A stretch of 64,000 bases of DNA from Polaromonas sp. JS666 (lineage in GTDB: Bacteria; Pseudomonadota; Gammaproteobacteria; Burkholderiales; Burkholderiaceae_C): assembly GCF_000013865.1 (NCBI RefSeq), contig NC_007948.1, positions 930,001 through 994,000 on the forward strand. Reading direction: 5' to 3'. Each line of letters opens with the position of its first letter. Within the stretch, counting starts at the first letter, position 1. The notes under the pieces were generated by a model, which had not been told where the DNA came from, made no database searches, and was given only the letters and a program-made list of their open reading frames with translations. The position numbers and the translations under genes were made by a program. Shown piece by piece: positions 22,963-31,907 of the stretch.

Positions 22963-25030
22963 AAATCTGACGCGGCATTCAACCTTGTGCCGGCGCGAAG
23001 CCGGCGCGTTCCAGAAGGCGGTTCAATCCGGCGAGGACGTCGTGGTGGCATGCACCCAGGAAAAGCGCCTCTTTGCGGAGCTGGGCGAGCAGACCGCGGG
23101 GGCGACTTCCGTGGTCAGGTTCGTCAATATCCGTGAAACCGGTGGCTGGAGCAAGGACGCCTCGGCCGCCAGCCCCAAGATCGCCGCGCTGCTGGCCGTC
23201 GCGCACCTGCCGGATGCAGAGCCCGTCTCGACCGTCACTTACAAAAGCGCTGGCCGCCTGCTGATAGTCGGTCCGCTGGACCGGGCCGAGCAGGTGGCCG
23301 GGCTGCTCGCCGATGCGCTGGACGTGACGATTTTTTCGCAAGGTGTCGCTGACCCGGCGTCGGGCGACTTTCCCGCGCAGGAGCGCAAGTACCCGGTCAT
23401 CAGCGGTACCGGCCTGAGCCTGCAGGGCTGGCTGGGCGCTTTTGAAGCGAAATGGACAAAAGACAATCCGATTGACCTTGACCTGTGTACCCGCTGCAAT
23501 GCCTGCGTGGCCGTTTGCCCCGAAGGCGCCATCGACCTGAGCTACCAGGTGGACAGCAGCAAATGCACCTCGCACCGGGACTGCGTGGCCGTCTGCAAGG
23601 TCGCCGGTGCGATCGACTTCAACCGCGAAGCGCAGGCCGCCACCGAGGCGTTTGACCTCGTGCTGGACCTCGGCCGCCAGCCGCTGATTACCCTGCATGC
23701 GCCACCCCAAGGCTACTTTGCATGCGATGCCTCCGCCGGGCTGGCCTTGCCCGGCCTGCTGCCGACGGTGGTCAAGCTGCGTGACCTGGTGGGCGAATTT
23801 GAAAAACCCAAATTCTTTGCCTACAAGCAAAAGCTGTGCGCCCACAGCCGCAACGAAACCGTTGGCTGCAACGCATGCATCGACATCTGCTCGGCCGGCG
23901 CGGTCAGCAGCCAGAAAGAGCGCCAGCAGATCGTTGTCAATCCCAACCTGTGCATAGGCTGCGGCGCCTGCACCACCGTCTGCCCGACCGGTGCGCTCAC
24001 CTACGCCTACCCCCGCGCCAGCGAGCAGGGCGTTCGCTTCAAGACCCTGCTTGCCACCTACGGCCGGGCCGGCGGTGCGCACCCGGTGCTGCTGCTGCAC
24101 AGCCAGGGTGCCGGCCAGCAGGCCGTCGAGGCGCTGGGTCGCGCCGCCCAGCTGCACAAAACCGTTCAGGGTGTGCCCGCCAACGTGATCCCGCAGGCCT
24201 TGTGGCATACCGCCAGCCTGGGTCTGGACGTCTGGCTGAGCGCGCTGGCGTTTGGCGCCGAACAGGTGGCCGTGCTGGTCACGGACGAGGAGGCGCCGGC
24301 TTACCTGGAAGGCCTGGCGGACCAGATGCGGGTGGCGCAGGCCATTCTCGGCGGCCTGGGTTACGCGGGCGTTCACTTTCAGCTGGTGCGCGTTCCGCCG
24401 GGCGCGGATGCCCAGGCGCTTGTCGGCCTGGATGCCAGCCTGCAAACCCTGGCGCGGGCCAGGCCCATGGTGCCCGCGGTCACTGCCCGCTTTGCGGTAG
24501 TCCAGGAAAAACGCAGCACGCTGGATATGGCTCTGGACCACCTGATTGCCCACGCCCCTGCCGCCCTGCCCGAAGCGATTGAGCTTCCCCGTTCAGGTTC
24601 GCCGTTTGGCAGCCTCGTCGTCAACACCGATACCTGCACCCTGTGCCTGAGCTGCGTGAGTGCCTGCCCGGCCAGCGCGCTGCAGGACAACCCCGAACGC
24701 CCGCAACTCAAATTCATTGAAAAGAACTGCGTGCAGTGTGGTTTATGCGCGGTGACCTGCCCTGAAGACGCCATCACGCTGCAGCCGCGGCTGTTGCTGA
24801 CACCCCAGCGCAAGGAGGCGCGCGTGCTTAACGAGACGCAGCCCTACCAGTGCATACGCTGCGGCAAGCCCTTCGGCACGCTCAAGGCCATCGAGTCCAT
24901 GCTGGGCAAGCTGGCGGGTCACGCCATGTTTCAGGGTGCGGCCGCGGACCGCCTCAAGATGTGCGGCGATTGCCGGGTCATCGACATCTACTCTGCAGAC
25001 AACGAACTCAAGATCACCGATATCCGCTAG
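22889..25030 (+). CDS. Multi-[4Fe-4S] polyferredoxin-like protein of the fdh cluster
   Basis: 713 residues with at least six cysteine groups of ferredoxin type: CTRCNACVAVCP, CTSHRDCVAVC, the CNACIDIC group, CIGCGACTTVCP, CTLCLSCVSACP and CVQCGLCAVTCP, plus a C-terminal CIRCGKPFG/CGDCRVID pair. Between them (about 365-520) lies a region resembling a CoB-CoM heterodisulfide reductase or HdrA-like fragment. It is cytosolic, with no signal peptide. It probably handles electrons or clusters during formate dehydrogenase maturation. Its long overlap with DUF3306 is real if the start MPTLICDCNQTMPL is right, as family members begin the same way. Confidence 0.88.
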   Translation: MPTLICDCNQTMPLQPLAVGAALNENLTRHSTLCRREAGAFQKAVQSGEDVVVACTQEKRLFAELGEQTAGATSVVRFVNIRETGGWSKDASAASPKIAALLAVAHLPDAEPVSTVTYKSAGRLLIVGPLDRAEQVAGLLADALDVTIFSQGVADPASGDFPAQERKYPVISGTGLSLQGWLGAFEAKWTKDNPIDLDLCTRCNACVAVCPEGAIDLSYQVDSSKCTSHRDCVAVCKVAGAIDFNREAQAATEAFDLVLDLGRQPLITLHAPPQGYFACDASAGLALPGLLPTVVKLRDLVGEFEKPKFFAYKQKLCAHSRNETVGCNACIDICSAGAVSSQKERQQIVVNPNLCIGCGACTTVCPTGALTYAYPRASEQGVRFKTLLATYGRAGGAHPVLLLHSQGAGQQAVEALGRAAQLHKTVQGVPANVIPQALWHTASLGLDVWLSALAFGAEQVAVLVTDEEAPAYLEGLADQMRVAQAILGGLGYAGVHFQLVRVPPGADAQALVGLDASLQTLARARPMVPAVTARFAVVQEKRSTLDMALDHLIAHAPAALPEAIELPRSGSPFGSLVVNTDTCTLCLSCVSACPASALQDNPERPQLKFIEKNCVQCGLCAVTCPEDAITLQPRLLLTPQRKEARVLNETQPYQCIRCGKPFGTLKAIESMLGKLAGHAMFQGAAADRLKMCGDCRVIDIYSADNELKITDIR

Positions 25031-25041
25031 GCGACACCCAC

Positions 25042-25659
25042 ATGATGCAAGCGCAACTCGTACCTTCCACGCTGGATGAAGAAACCGCACGCGCGGAAGT
25101 CTATGGGCTGCTCGCGGCCCTGTTCTACGCGGCGCCGTCAGCCGAACTGCACGGCAACATTCGCGTCGCTGTCACCGAGGCACCTGCTGCCGGGGCCGTG
25201 CTCGAAAGTTCCTGGCAGGAGCTGGTCGCGGCGGCGCGTGAGCAAAGCCTGGCCGACATCGGGCAGGAATACGATGCCCTTTTTGGCGGGGTGGGCAAGC
25301 CCGAGCTGTACCTCTTTGGGTCCCATTACCTCAGCGGCTTCCTGAATGAAAAACCGCTGGCCGCTCTGCGCACCGACATCGCCGCACTGGGCTTGGCGCG
25401 TGACGAGGCCATGCCGGAAACAGAAGACCATGTGGCGTATCTGTGCGAGGTCATGCGCTACCTGATTGCCGGTGACGATGTCGAAGTCGCCAACCTGACA
25501 CGCCAGCGCGAATTTTTTGCGCGGCATGTCCAACCCTGGGTGCCCCTGATGTGCGACGCGATCATGCAACACCACAAGGCCCGGTTTTACCGCGCGCTCG
25601 CGGCCTTCACGCAGGCCTTCATCAGCGTTGAATCGCAAGGGTTTGACATGCTCGCCTGA
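25042..25659 (+). CDS. TorD/DmsD-family molybdoenzyme chaperone
   Basis: 205 residues, all helical, with the TorD family pattern EYDALFGGVGKPELYLFGSHYLSGF in the middle and EDHVAYLCEVMRYLI further on. Family role: binds the twin-arginine leader and apo-catalytic subunit of a molybdoenzyme until cofactor insertion is finished. Its client here should be the formate dehydrogenase alpha subunit two genes downstream. ATG 25042 lies eleven bases after the previous stop. Confidence 0.9.
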   Translation: MMQAQLVPSTLDEETARAEVYGLLAALFYAAPSAELHGNIRVAVTEAPAAGAVLESSWQELVAAAREQSLADIGQEYDALFGGVGKPELYLFGSHYLSGFLNEKPLAALRTDIAALGLARDEAMPETEDHVAYLCEVMRYLIAGDDVEVANLTRQREFFARHVQPWVPLMCDAIMQHHKARFYRALAAFTQAFISVESQGFDMLA

Positions 25660-25835
25660 GCGGCATTGTCCTTCGCCACGCCTGACCCCGGGTGGCCTGT
25701 CGTAAATTGAGGCGCTGGCCCTCTCCGGGGGATCCGCGAGTGTCGCAAAGACGCTAAGAAGGCCTATCGTTTTCCCTATGCTGCGTATTTGCGCGATGTA
25801 AAGCATTGTGGTGTACAACGCGCTGACGTACAGTG

Positions 25836-25857
25836 TGTATGCAAACCGTTGCATACA
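25836..25857. promoter_or_regulatory. Perfect 9-bp inverted repeat, candidate operator of fdh
   Basis: TGTATGCAA and TTGCATACA are perfect inverted arms separated by ACCG, 28 bases before the start of the Tat-target gene. The shape (2 x 9 with a 4-base spacer) fits a dimeric regulator of GntR or related type. It lies in the only gap of the cluster long enough (225 bases) for an internal promoter, so fdhXABC may be controlled separately from the accessory genes upstream. Confidence 0.55.
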
Positions 25858-25884
25858 TGCCAGCAAGCTTCCTTGGAGACAAAG

Positions 25885-26091
25885 ATGCAGGACAGCCAGC
25901 CAAAGCCCTCGCGCCGGGGCTTCTTCTTCGGTGCAGCCGCCACGGGCGCAGCGGCCGCCGCCATCGTGGCCTTGCCGGGTGTACCGGCACCACAAACCGC
26001 GCTCCAGGAAGCCAAGCCGGCGCCTGAAAAAGGCGGTGGTTACAGCCTCTCCGATCACGTCAAGCGTTACTACAAGACCGCGCGCGTCTGA
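25885..26091 (+). CDS. Formate dehydrogenase region Tat-target small protein
   Basis: 68 residues with a twin-arginine leader (PKPSRRGFFFG, then an Ala-rich hydrophobic stretch) and a short mature part ending GGGYSLSDHVKRYYKTARV. This is the small Tat-target family always found just before the FDH alpha subunit in such clusters. It is probably exported folded and may be a small subunit of the periplasmic enzyme. GGAGAC precedes ATG 25885. Confidence 0.85.
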   Translation: MQDSQPKPSRRGFFFGAAATGAAAAAIVALPGVPAPQTALQEAKPAPEKGGGYSLSDHVKRYYKTARV

Positions 26092-26125
26092 TCCACCCCC
26101 GCTTTCATTTCTACGGGAGAGCCTC

Positions 26126-29101
26126 ATGCTGCTCACGAAAAAATCTCACGGTATCCACGGCGATCCAGCGCATCGCGCCGGTTCTGCACGCTTTGTGCAA
26201 AGCCTTTCACGGGGCCTGTCCGGCGCGCTGCCGACCATGGACCGCCGCGCCTTCCTGCGGCGCTCGGGCCTGGGCGTTGGGGTCGGTCTCGCGGCCACGC
26301 AACTGACACTGGTCAAAAAGGCCAAAGCAGCCACGTCTGCTGCCGGTGACGGCAGCGGAAAAATCGAAGTCAAGCGCACCGTGTGCACCCACTGCTCGGT
26401 AGGCTGTGCGATTGACGCCGTGGTTGAAAACGGCATCTGGGTTCGCCAGGAGCCGGTGTTTGATTCGCCGATCAACCTGGGGGCCCACTGTGCCAAGGGC
26501 GCTGCGGTGCGCGAGCACGGGCATGGCGAGTTCCGCTTGCGTTACCCGATGAAGCTGGTCAATGGCAAGTACGAGCGCATCACCTGGGATACGGCGCTGG
26601 GCGAAATCAGCGCAAAAATGCTGGAACTGCGCAAGGCCAGCGGCCCTGATTCGGTTTACTGGATCGGCTCTTCCAAGCACAACAACGAGCAGGCGTATTT
26701 GATGCGCAAGTTTGTGAGCTTCTGGGGCAGCAACAACTGCGATCACCAGGCGCGCATCTGTCACTCCACGACCGTGGCCGGTGTTGCCAACACCTGGGGC
26801 TACGGCGCCATGACCAACTCGTACAACGACATGCAAAACAGCAAGGTCGCCTTGTACATCGGCTCCAACGCCGCCGAAGCCCACCCGGTCAGCCTGCTGC
26901 ATATGCTGCATGCCAAGGAAACCGGCTGCAAGATGATCGTGGTGGACCCGCGCTTTACGCGCACGGCCGCCAAGGCCGACGAATACATCCGCATCCGCTC
27001 GGGCTCGGACATCCCGTTCCTGTTCGGCATGCTGTACCACATCTTCAAGAACGGCTGGGAAGACAAGAAGTACATCAACGACCGTGTCTACGGCATGGAC
27101 AAGGTCAAGGAAGATGTGATGGCCAAGTGGACGCCCGACAAGGTGGAGGAAGCTTGCGGCGTGCCCGAGGCCCGCGTGTACATGGCCGCTGAAGCGATGG
27201 CCAAGAACCGGCCGTCAACCATCGTCTGGTGCATGGGCCAGACACAGCACACCATTGGCAATGCCATCGTTCGCGCGTCCTGCATCCTGCAGCTTGCCTT
27301 GGGCAACGTCGGCACATCTGGCGGCGGCACCAATATTTTCCGCGGTCACGACAACGTGCAGGGCGCCACCGACGTCGGACCCAATCCTGACTCGCTGCCG
27401 GGCTACTACGGCCTGGCGGAGGGGTCGTGGAAGCATTTCGCCAAGATCTGGGGCGTCGACTTCGACTGGATCAAGGGGCGTTATGCCTCGCCCGCCATGA
27501 TGGGCAAGCCCGGCATCACGGTGTCACGCTGGATCGATGGCGTGATGGAGAAAAATGAACTGATTGATCAGGACCCCAATCTGCGCGCCGTCGTGTTCTG
27601 GGGCCATGCACCCAACTCCCAGACCCGGGGCCTGGAGATGAAGCGCGCGATGGACAAGCTGGATTTGCTGGTCGTCATCGACCCTTACCCTTCGGCCACC
27701 GCGGCCATGGCAGCGATGCCGGGCAAGGCTGAAGACCTCAACCCGAACCGCGCGGTGTACCTGTTGCCGGCGGCCACCCAGTTTGAGACCAGCGGCTCGG
27801 TGACGGCCTCCAACCGGTCCCTGCAGTGGCGCGAGAAGGTGATCGAGCCGCTGTGGGAAAGCCGCACCGATCACATGATCATGCACCAGTTCGCGGAAAA
27901 GCTGGGCTTTGCCAAAGAGCTTTCCAAAAACTACAAGATGCAGAAAGTCAAGGGCTTGGACGAGCCCATGCCGGAAGACATCCTGCGCGAGATCAACAAG
28001 ACCTGCTGGACGATAGGCTACACCGGGCAGAGTCCAGAGCGCCTGAAAGCGCACATGCGCAATATGCATTTGTTTGACGTCAAGACCCTCAAGTCCAAGG
28101 GCGGCAAGGACAAGGAAACCGGCTACGACACGACAGGCGATTATTTCGGTCTGCCGTGGCCCTGCTATGGCACGCCGGAGCTCAAACACCCCGGTTCGCC
28201 CAATCTGTACGACACCTCCAAGCACGTCATGGAGGGTGGCGGTAATTTCCGCGCCAACTTCGGCGTGGAAAAAGACGGCGTCAACCTGCTGGCAGAAGAC
28301 GGCTCGCACTCGCTGGGCGCCGACATCACCACCGGTTATCCGGAGTTTGACCACCTGCTGCTCAAAAAACTGGGCTGGTGGGATGAGCTGAGTGAGGCTG
28401 AAAAAGCCGCTGCCGAAGGCAAGAACTGGAAAACGGATTCATCGGGCGGCATCATCCGCGTGACCATGAAAAACCATGGCTGCCACGTGTTTGGCAATGC
28501 GAAGGCCCGTGCGGTGGTCTGGAATTTCCCGGATGCGATTCCGCAGCACCGCGAACCGCTCTACGGCATTCGCCCCGATCTGGTGGCCAAGTACCCGACG
28601 CATGACGACAAGAAAGCCTTCTGGCGCATGCCGACGCTGTACAAGACCATCCAGCAGAAAAACATCACCGACAAGGTGCACGAGAAATTCCCGCTGATCC
28701 TGACCTCCGGCAGGCTGGTTGAATATGAGGGTGGCGGCGAAGAAACCCGCTCCAACCCCTGGCTGGCCGAGTTGCAGCAGGAGATGTTCATCGAAATCAA
28801 TCCAAAAATCGCGGCGGATAGAGGCATTCGCAATGGCGAGCGCGTCTGGGTCAGCACGCCGACCGGCGCTCGCCTGAACGTGCAGGCCCTGGTGACGGAG
28901 CGGGTGGGACCGGACACCGTCTTCATGCCGTACCACTTCTCCGGGCGCTGGCAGGGGGCTGACATGCTGGCCCACTACCCCAGCGGCGCGCACCCGATCG
29001 TGCGTGGCGAGGCGGCCAACACGGCCACGACCTATGGTTACGACAGCGTGACGATGATGCAGGAAACCAAGACGACGATCTGCAACGTCGAACGGGCGTA
29101 A
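26126..29101 (+). CDS. fdhA: Respiratory formate dehydrogenase, molybdopterin alpha subunit
   Basis: 991 residues. A twin-arginine leader (DRRAFLRRSG, about residues 39-48) is preceded by an unusually long N-region. The [4Fe-4S] cysteines are C87, C90, C94 and C122. The active-site residue is Cys212 (DHQARICHSTT), not selenocysteine; the flanking His is conserved. A C-terminal molydopterin-dinucleotide binding domain is present. It oxidises formate to CO2 in the periplasm and passes electrons to the Fe-S and cytochrome b subunits. GGGAGAGCC precedes ATG 26126; the much longer upstream frame is spurious. Confidence 0.95.
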   Translation: MLLTKKSHGIHGDPAHRAGSARFVQSLSRGLSGALPTMDRRAFLRRSGLGVGVGLAATQLTLVKKAKAATSAAGDGSGKIEVKRTVCTHCSVGCAIDAVVENGIWVRQEPVFDSPINLGAHCAKGAAVREHGHGEFRLRYPMKLVNGKYERITWDTALGEISAKMLELRKASGPDSVYWIGSSKHNNEQAYLMRKFVSFWGSNNCDHQARICHSTTVAGVANTWGYGAMTNSYNDMQNSKVALYIGSNAAEAHPVSLLHMLHAKETGCKMIVVDPRFTRTAAKADEYIRIRSGSDIPFLFGMLYHIFKNGWEDKKYINDRVYGMDKVKEDVMAKWTPDKVEEACGVPEARVYMAAEAMAKNRPSTIVWCMGQTQHTIGNAIVRASCILQLALGNVGTSGGGTNIFRGHDNVQGATDVGPNPDSLPGYYGLAEGSWKHFAKIWGVDFDWIKGRYASPAMMGKPGITVSRWIDGVMEKNELIDQDPNLRAVVFWGHAPNSQTRGLEMKRAMDKLDLLVVIDPYPSATAAMAAMPGKAEDLNPNRAVYLLPAATQFETSGSVTASNRSLQWREKVIEPLWESRTDHMIMHQFAEKLGFAKELSKNYKMQKVKGLDEPMPEDILREINKTCWTIGYTGQSPERLKAHMRNMHLFDVKTLKSKGGKDKETGYDTTGDYFGLPWPCYGTPELKHPGSPNLYDTSKHVMEGGGNFRANFGVEKDGVNLLAEDGSHSLGADITTGYPEFDHLLLKKLGWWDELSEAEKAAAEGKNWKTDSSGGIIRVTMKNHGCHVFGNAKARAVVWNFPDAIPQHREPLYGIRPDLVAKYPTHDDKKAFWRMPTLYKTIQQKNITDKVHEKFPLILTSGRLVEYEGGGEETRSNPWLAELQQEMFIEINPKIAADRGIRNGERVWVSTPTGARLNVQALVTERVGPDTVFMPYHFSGRWQGADMLAHYPSGAHPIVRGEAANTATTYGYDSVTMMQETKTTICNVERA

Positions 29102-29106
29102 ACATG

Positions 29107-29340
29107 GCCCCCACGCTTTTCACTTCGTGTAATACGCGAGGCCTTGCAGGCCGCGGCTCGCGAGACGCTTCGCCTCTGTCGTCCGGCCAAGCCTGCGCAG
29201 GCAGGCTTGGAGCCGCGGGCTCCAGCCCCTCGTGGGCCGCTGCGCCTGCGGCCCGGCAAAGCCGGTTCCGAGGCCCCTGTTGGAGCAGAGCCCCACGCCA
29301 GCTTCCGATCGCCCTGAGGTATCGAAGGGTGGGTCAGCCC
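29107..29340. repeat. Dispersed GC-rich intergenic repeat inside the fdh operon
   Basis: Begins with GCCCCCACGCTTTTCACTTC and GTGTAATACGCGAGGCCTTG, followed by nested C/G-rich inverted repeats (GCCTGCGCAGGC, GGGCCGCTGCGCCTGCGGCCC). The opening motif recurs at 37665, and in reverse orientation twice at 47.3-47.5 kb. It occupies nearly all of the 268-base gap between fdhA and the beta subunit gene; only the last 30 bases hold the ribosome binding site. No ORF of its own. Confidence 0.75.
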
Positions 29341-29369
29341 AGTGGAAAAATGATCTTTCAGGAGGCACC

Positions 29370-29987
29370 ATGGCACGCATGAAATTTGTCTGTGACGCCG
29401 AGCGCTGCATCGAATGCAACGGCTGCGTCACCGCCTGTAAAAACGAAAACGAAGTCCCGTGGGGCGTCAACCGGCGTCGTGTGGTGACGCTGAACGACGG
29501 CGTTCCCGGCGAAAAGTCCATCTCGGTTGCCTGCATGCATTGCAGCGACGCGCCGTGCATGGCCGTCTGCCCGGTCAACTGTTTTTACCGCACCGACGAA
29601 GGTGTGGTGCTGCACGACAAGGATGTCTGCATCGGCTGCGGTTACTGCTCCTATGCCTGCCCCTTCGGCGCGCCGCAGTTCCCGTCGTCCGGCACCTTTG
29701 GTGTGCGCGGCAAGATGGACAAATGCACCTTTTGCGCGGGTGGCCCCGAAGTCAACGGCAGCCAGGCCGAATTTGAAAAATACGGCCGCAACCGGCTGGC
29801 TGAAGGCAAGTTGCCGGCTTGCGCCGAACAGTGCTCGACCAAGGCCCTGCTGGCCGGTGATGGCGATGTGGTCGCCGACATCTTCCGCAACCGGGTGGTG
29901 CAGCGCGGCAAAGGTGCCGAGGTCTGGGGCTGGGGAACGGCCTATGGGTCCAGGCAGGCTGGCCAGCCCGCAGGAGGAAAATCATGA
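29370..29987 (+). CDS. fdh3B: Formate dehydrogenase FDH3-type beta (iron-sulfur) subunit
   Basis: 205 residues with the four cluster-binding groups of this family: CIECNGCVTACK, CMHCSDAPCMAVCP, CIGCGYCSYACP and the CTFC...CAEQCSTKAL pair. Electrons flow from the alpha subunit through these clusters to cytochrome b. No Tat signal, so it is presumably exported with the alpha subunit. GGAGG five bases before ATG 29370 is perfect. Stop overlaps the next gene (ATGA). Confidence 0.94.
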   Translation: MARMKFVCDAERCIECNGCVTACKNENEVPWGVNRRRVVTLNDGVPGEKSISVACMHCSDAPCMAVCPVNCFYRTDEGVVLHDKDVCIGCGYCSYACPFGAPQFPSSGTFGVRGKMDKCTFCAGGPEVNGSQAEFEKYGRNRLAEGKLPACAEQCSTKALLAGDGDVVADIFRNRVVQRGKGAEVWGWGTAYGSRQAGQPAGGKS

Positions 29988-30205
29988 GGAGCCTTTTGAT
30001 GCTCGCCATCGCCATGGCCGGTTTGTCGGCCTGTGGCGAAAAACCGCAAACCCTGGGCGGCGCGAAAAGCGACGTTCCGCCATTTCAGGGTGCTGAAAAC
30101 CAGTTTGCGGCACCGGGCTGGAAGCAGGGTGACAAGACGAGCTGGGAGCAGGGGCTCAAGGCCCGTGTACAGAACACCCAGAACGAATATTCCAGGGTGA
30201 AGTGA
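29984..30205 (+). CDS. Small lipoprotein-like protein in fdh operon
   Basis: 73 residues. A short hydrophobic leader ends in the lipobox-like LSAC (Cys17), followed by a polar segment rich in Gln and Lys (FQGAENQFAAPGWKQGDKTS). It starts inside the beta subunit stop codon. Likely an outer- or inner-membrane lipoprotein that is co-assembled with the enzyme; a similar small gene sits here in related clusters as far as I recall. Function unknown. Confidence 0.75.
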   Translation: MRSLLMLAIAMAGLSACGEKPQTLGGAKSDVPPFQGAENQFAAPGWKQGDKTSWEQGLKARVQNTQNEYSRVK

Positions 30206-30216
30206 CCGGGGGCCTT

Positions 30217-31422
30217 ATGAAACACGCGCGGTTAGCTATATTTTTGATGGCGGTTGGCTTTACAGGGCTGACTGGGGCGCAGACGCCTGCGACTCAGCCG
30301 GCACCATCAGCCCAGGCATCGGGCGTCGTCACGCCAGCGCCCGCAGCATCTGCTTCGCCTGCAGCGGCTGGCGGGATTCAGAGCCAGAACATTTTTCAGG
30401 TCAAGCCTGACGCGAGTGCCGATCCCAAATATGCGGGGCAAACCAACGCCGAGCGCGCCAAGGTCCAGCCCGGCAACAATGCGCCCATGTGGCGCCAGGT
30501 CGGCCAGGGCACGACCGGCTACAGCAGTCTTCCCAAAAGTGAAGCGCCCGAAGCCGGCAACCTGATCCAGCCCTTTGTGCAGTACCCCGGCTCGCGCCTG
30601 ACCAATGCGGGTGAGGCCTGGCGGCAGGTGCGCAACAACTGGCTGATTCCGTATGGTGGTGCGCTGCTGCTGATCGTGGCGCTGGCCATTGCGATTTTTT
30701 ACTTCAGCAAGGGTTCCATCAAGACCCATGGCGCCGACACGGGCCGCAAGATCGAGCGATTCACGCCGTTTGAACGCGCCGCGCACTGGTCCAACGCCAC
30801 GGCATTTGTCATTCTGGCCGTGTCCGGTCTGGTGATGGCTTTCGGTAAATTTTTTCTGCTGCCGGTCATGGGGCTCACCCTGTTCGGCTGGCTGACCTAC
30901 GCACTCAAGAATTTGCACAACTTTGCGGGTCCCCTGTTTGCCGTGTCGCTGCTCATTGTGTTTGTGACCTTTCTGCGCGATAACTGGCCGCAAAAAGGCG
31001 ATCTGAACTGGCTGCTCAAGGGGGGAGGCCTGATCTCCGGCGCGGAACCGGCGTCCAGCCGGTTCAATGCCGGTGAAAAAGTGATTTTCTGGGGTGGTGT
31101 GTTTTTCCTCGGCGTGGTGGTGGTGTCATCGGGCTTTGTGCTCGACAAGCTGCTGCCAGGCCTGGTCTATGAGCGCGCGACCATGCAGATTGCGCACATG
31201 GTGCATGCGGTGGCCACCGTGCTCATGATGTGCCTGTTTCTGGGCCACATCTATATAGGCACCCTTGGCATGCAGGGCGCCTTCAAGGCCATGGGCACCG
31301 GCTATGTGGATGAGACCTGGGCGAAGGAGCATCACGAGTACTGGTATGACGACGTGAAGGCGGGCAAGATCCCCCGCCAGCGTAGTGAGCCTGCGCCACC
31401 TGGCCAGACAGTACAGGTTTAA
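30217..31422 (+). CDS. fdhC: Formate dehydrogenase gamma subunit (cytochrome b)
   Basis: 401 residues. An N-terminal signal or anchor helix and an Ala/Pro/Gln-rich periplasmic region (about 25-130) precede four membrane helices. The FDH gamma cytochrome b signature begins at ERFTPFERAAHWSNA, and heme-ligand histidines are expected in that HW motif, in LHNFAGPLF and in MVHAVATVL/GHIYIG. It anchors the enzyme and passes electrons to quinone. ATG 30217 was preferred over the GTG overlapping the preceding stop because a G-rich site precedes it. The proline-rich periplasmic insert is longer than in Escherichia coli FdnI. Confidence 0.92.
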   Translation: MKHARLAIFLMAVGFTGLTGAQTPATQPAPSAQASGVVTPAPAASASPAAAGGIQSQNIFQVKPDASADPKYAGQTNAERAKVQPGNNAPMWRQVGQGTTGYSSLPKSEAPEAGNLIQPFVQYPGSRLTNAGEAWRQVRNNWLIPYGGALLLIVALAIAIFYFSKGSIKTHGADTGRKIERFTPFERAAHWSNATAFVILAVSGLVMAFGKFFLLPVMGLTLFGWLTYALKNLHNFAGPLFAVSLLIVFVTFLRDNWPQKGDLNWLLKGGGLISGAEPASSRFNAGEKVIFWGGVFFLGVVVVSSGFVLDKLLPGLVYERATMQIAHMVHAVATVLMMCLFLGHIYIGTLGMQGAFKAMGTGYVDETWAKEHHEYWYDDVKAGKIPRQRSEPAPPGQTVQV

Positions 31423-31446
31423 AGCAGCGAGGACAGCGAGGACGCC

Positions 31447-31845
31447 ATGAAAAAACTGATTCGACTTTTGACCTGGGGCCTGCTGGCAGGTGTGCCTGCG
31501 CTCGCGCTGGCCAAGCTGCCGCCCCTGAACGACGAGGCCAAGGCCAAAGCTGCCGAGGCCGCTGCCAAGACCGCGTGGACGGGCAAGATCGAGGCCTACC
31601 AGCTGTGCAAGGCGCAGGACAAGGTGGTGGCCAGCTATTACAAATCTGCCAAGTCGGCAGGCAAGGAAACCAAGCCGCCCGCGGCAGCGCCGGCCTGCGC
31701 GGACCCGGGCGCATTTGCCTATACGCCGCCGGAGGCGGCCAAGCCCATCGAGGCCGCGGGCGCGCATTCTCCGGCGCCTACCGCCACCAGCCCGCCCAGC
31801 ACCAAGCAGCCTGATGCGGTGGCCAACCCCGCTAAAAAGCCCTGA
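31447..31845 (+). CDS. Periplasmic protein of unknown function in fdh operon
   Basis: 132 residues with a clear signal peptide (cleavage after PALALA), a helical Lys/Ala-rich segment containing two cysteines (YQLCKAQDK and APACADPG), and a proline-rich disordered tail. It follows the gamma subunit by 24 bases and is followed by the operon terminator, so it is the last gene of the structural operon. No domain recognised. Confidence 0.75.
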   Translation: MKKLIRLLTWGLLAGVPALALAKLPPLNDEAKAKAAEAAAKTAWTGKIEAYQLCKAQDKVVASYYKSAKSAGKETKPPAAAPACADPGAFAYTPPEAAKPIEAAGAHSPAPTATSPPSTKQPDAVANPAKKP

Positions 31846-31860
31846 AACCTCATGCTCCCC

Positions 31861-31891
31861 AAAAGCCGGCCCGCGAGGAGTCGGCTTTTTT
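31861..31891 (+). terminator. Rho-independent terminator of the fdh operon
   Basis: AAAAGCCG and CGGCTTTTTT pair around a 14-base loop and end in a T run, 15 bases after the stop of the last fdh gene. It separates that operon from fdhD, whose ATG comes 16 bases after it. Confidence 0.8.
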
Positions 31892-31907
31892 GTTGTAGTC
31901 TTCATTC

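Noticed and set aside
25780..25806. TTGCGCGATGTAAA considered as an FNR box for formate dehydrogenase
   Set aside because: Matches too few consensus positions compared with the boxes at 14407 and 20115.
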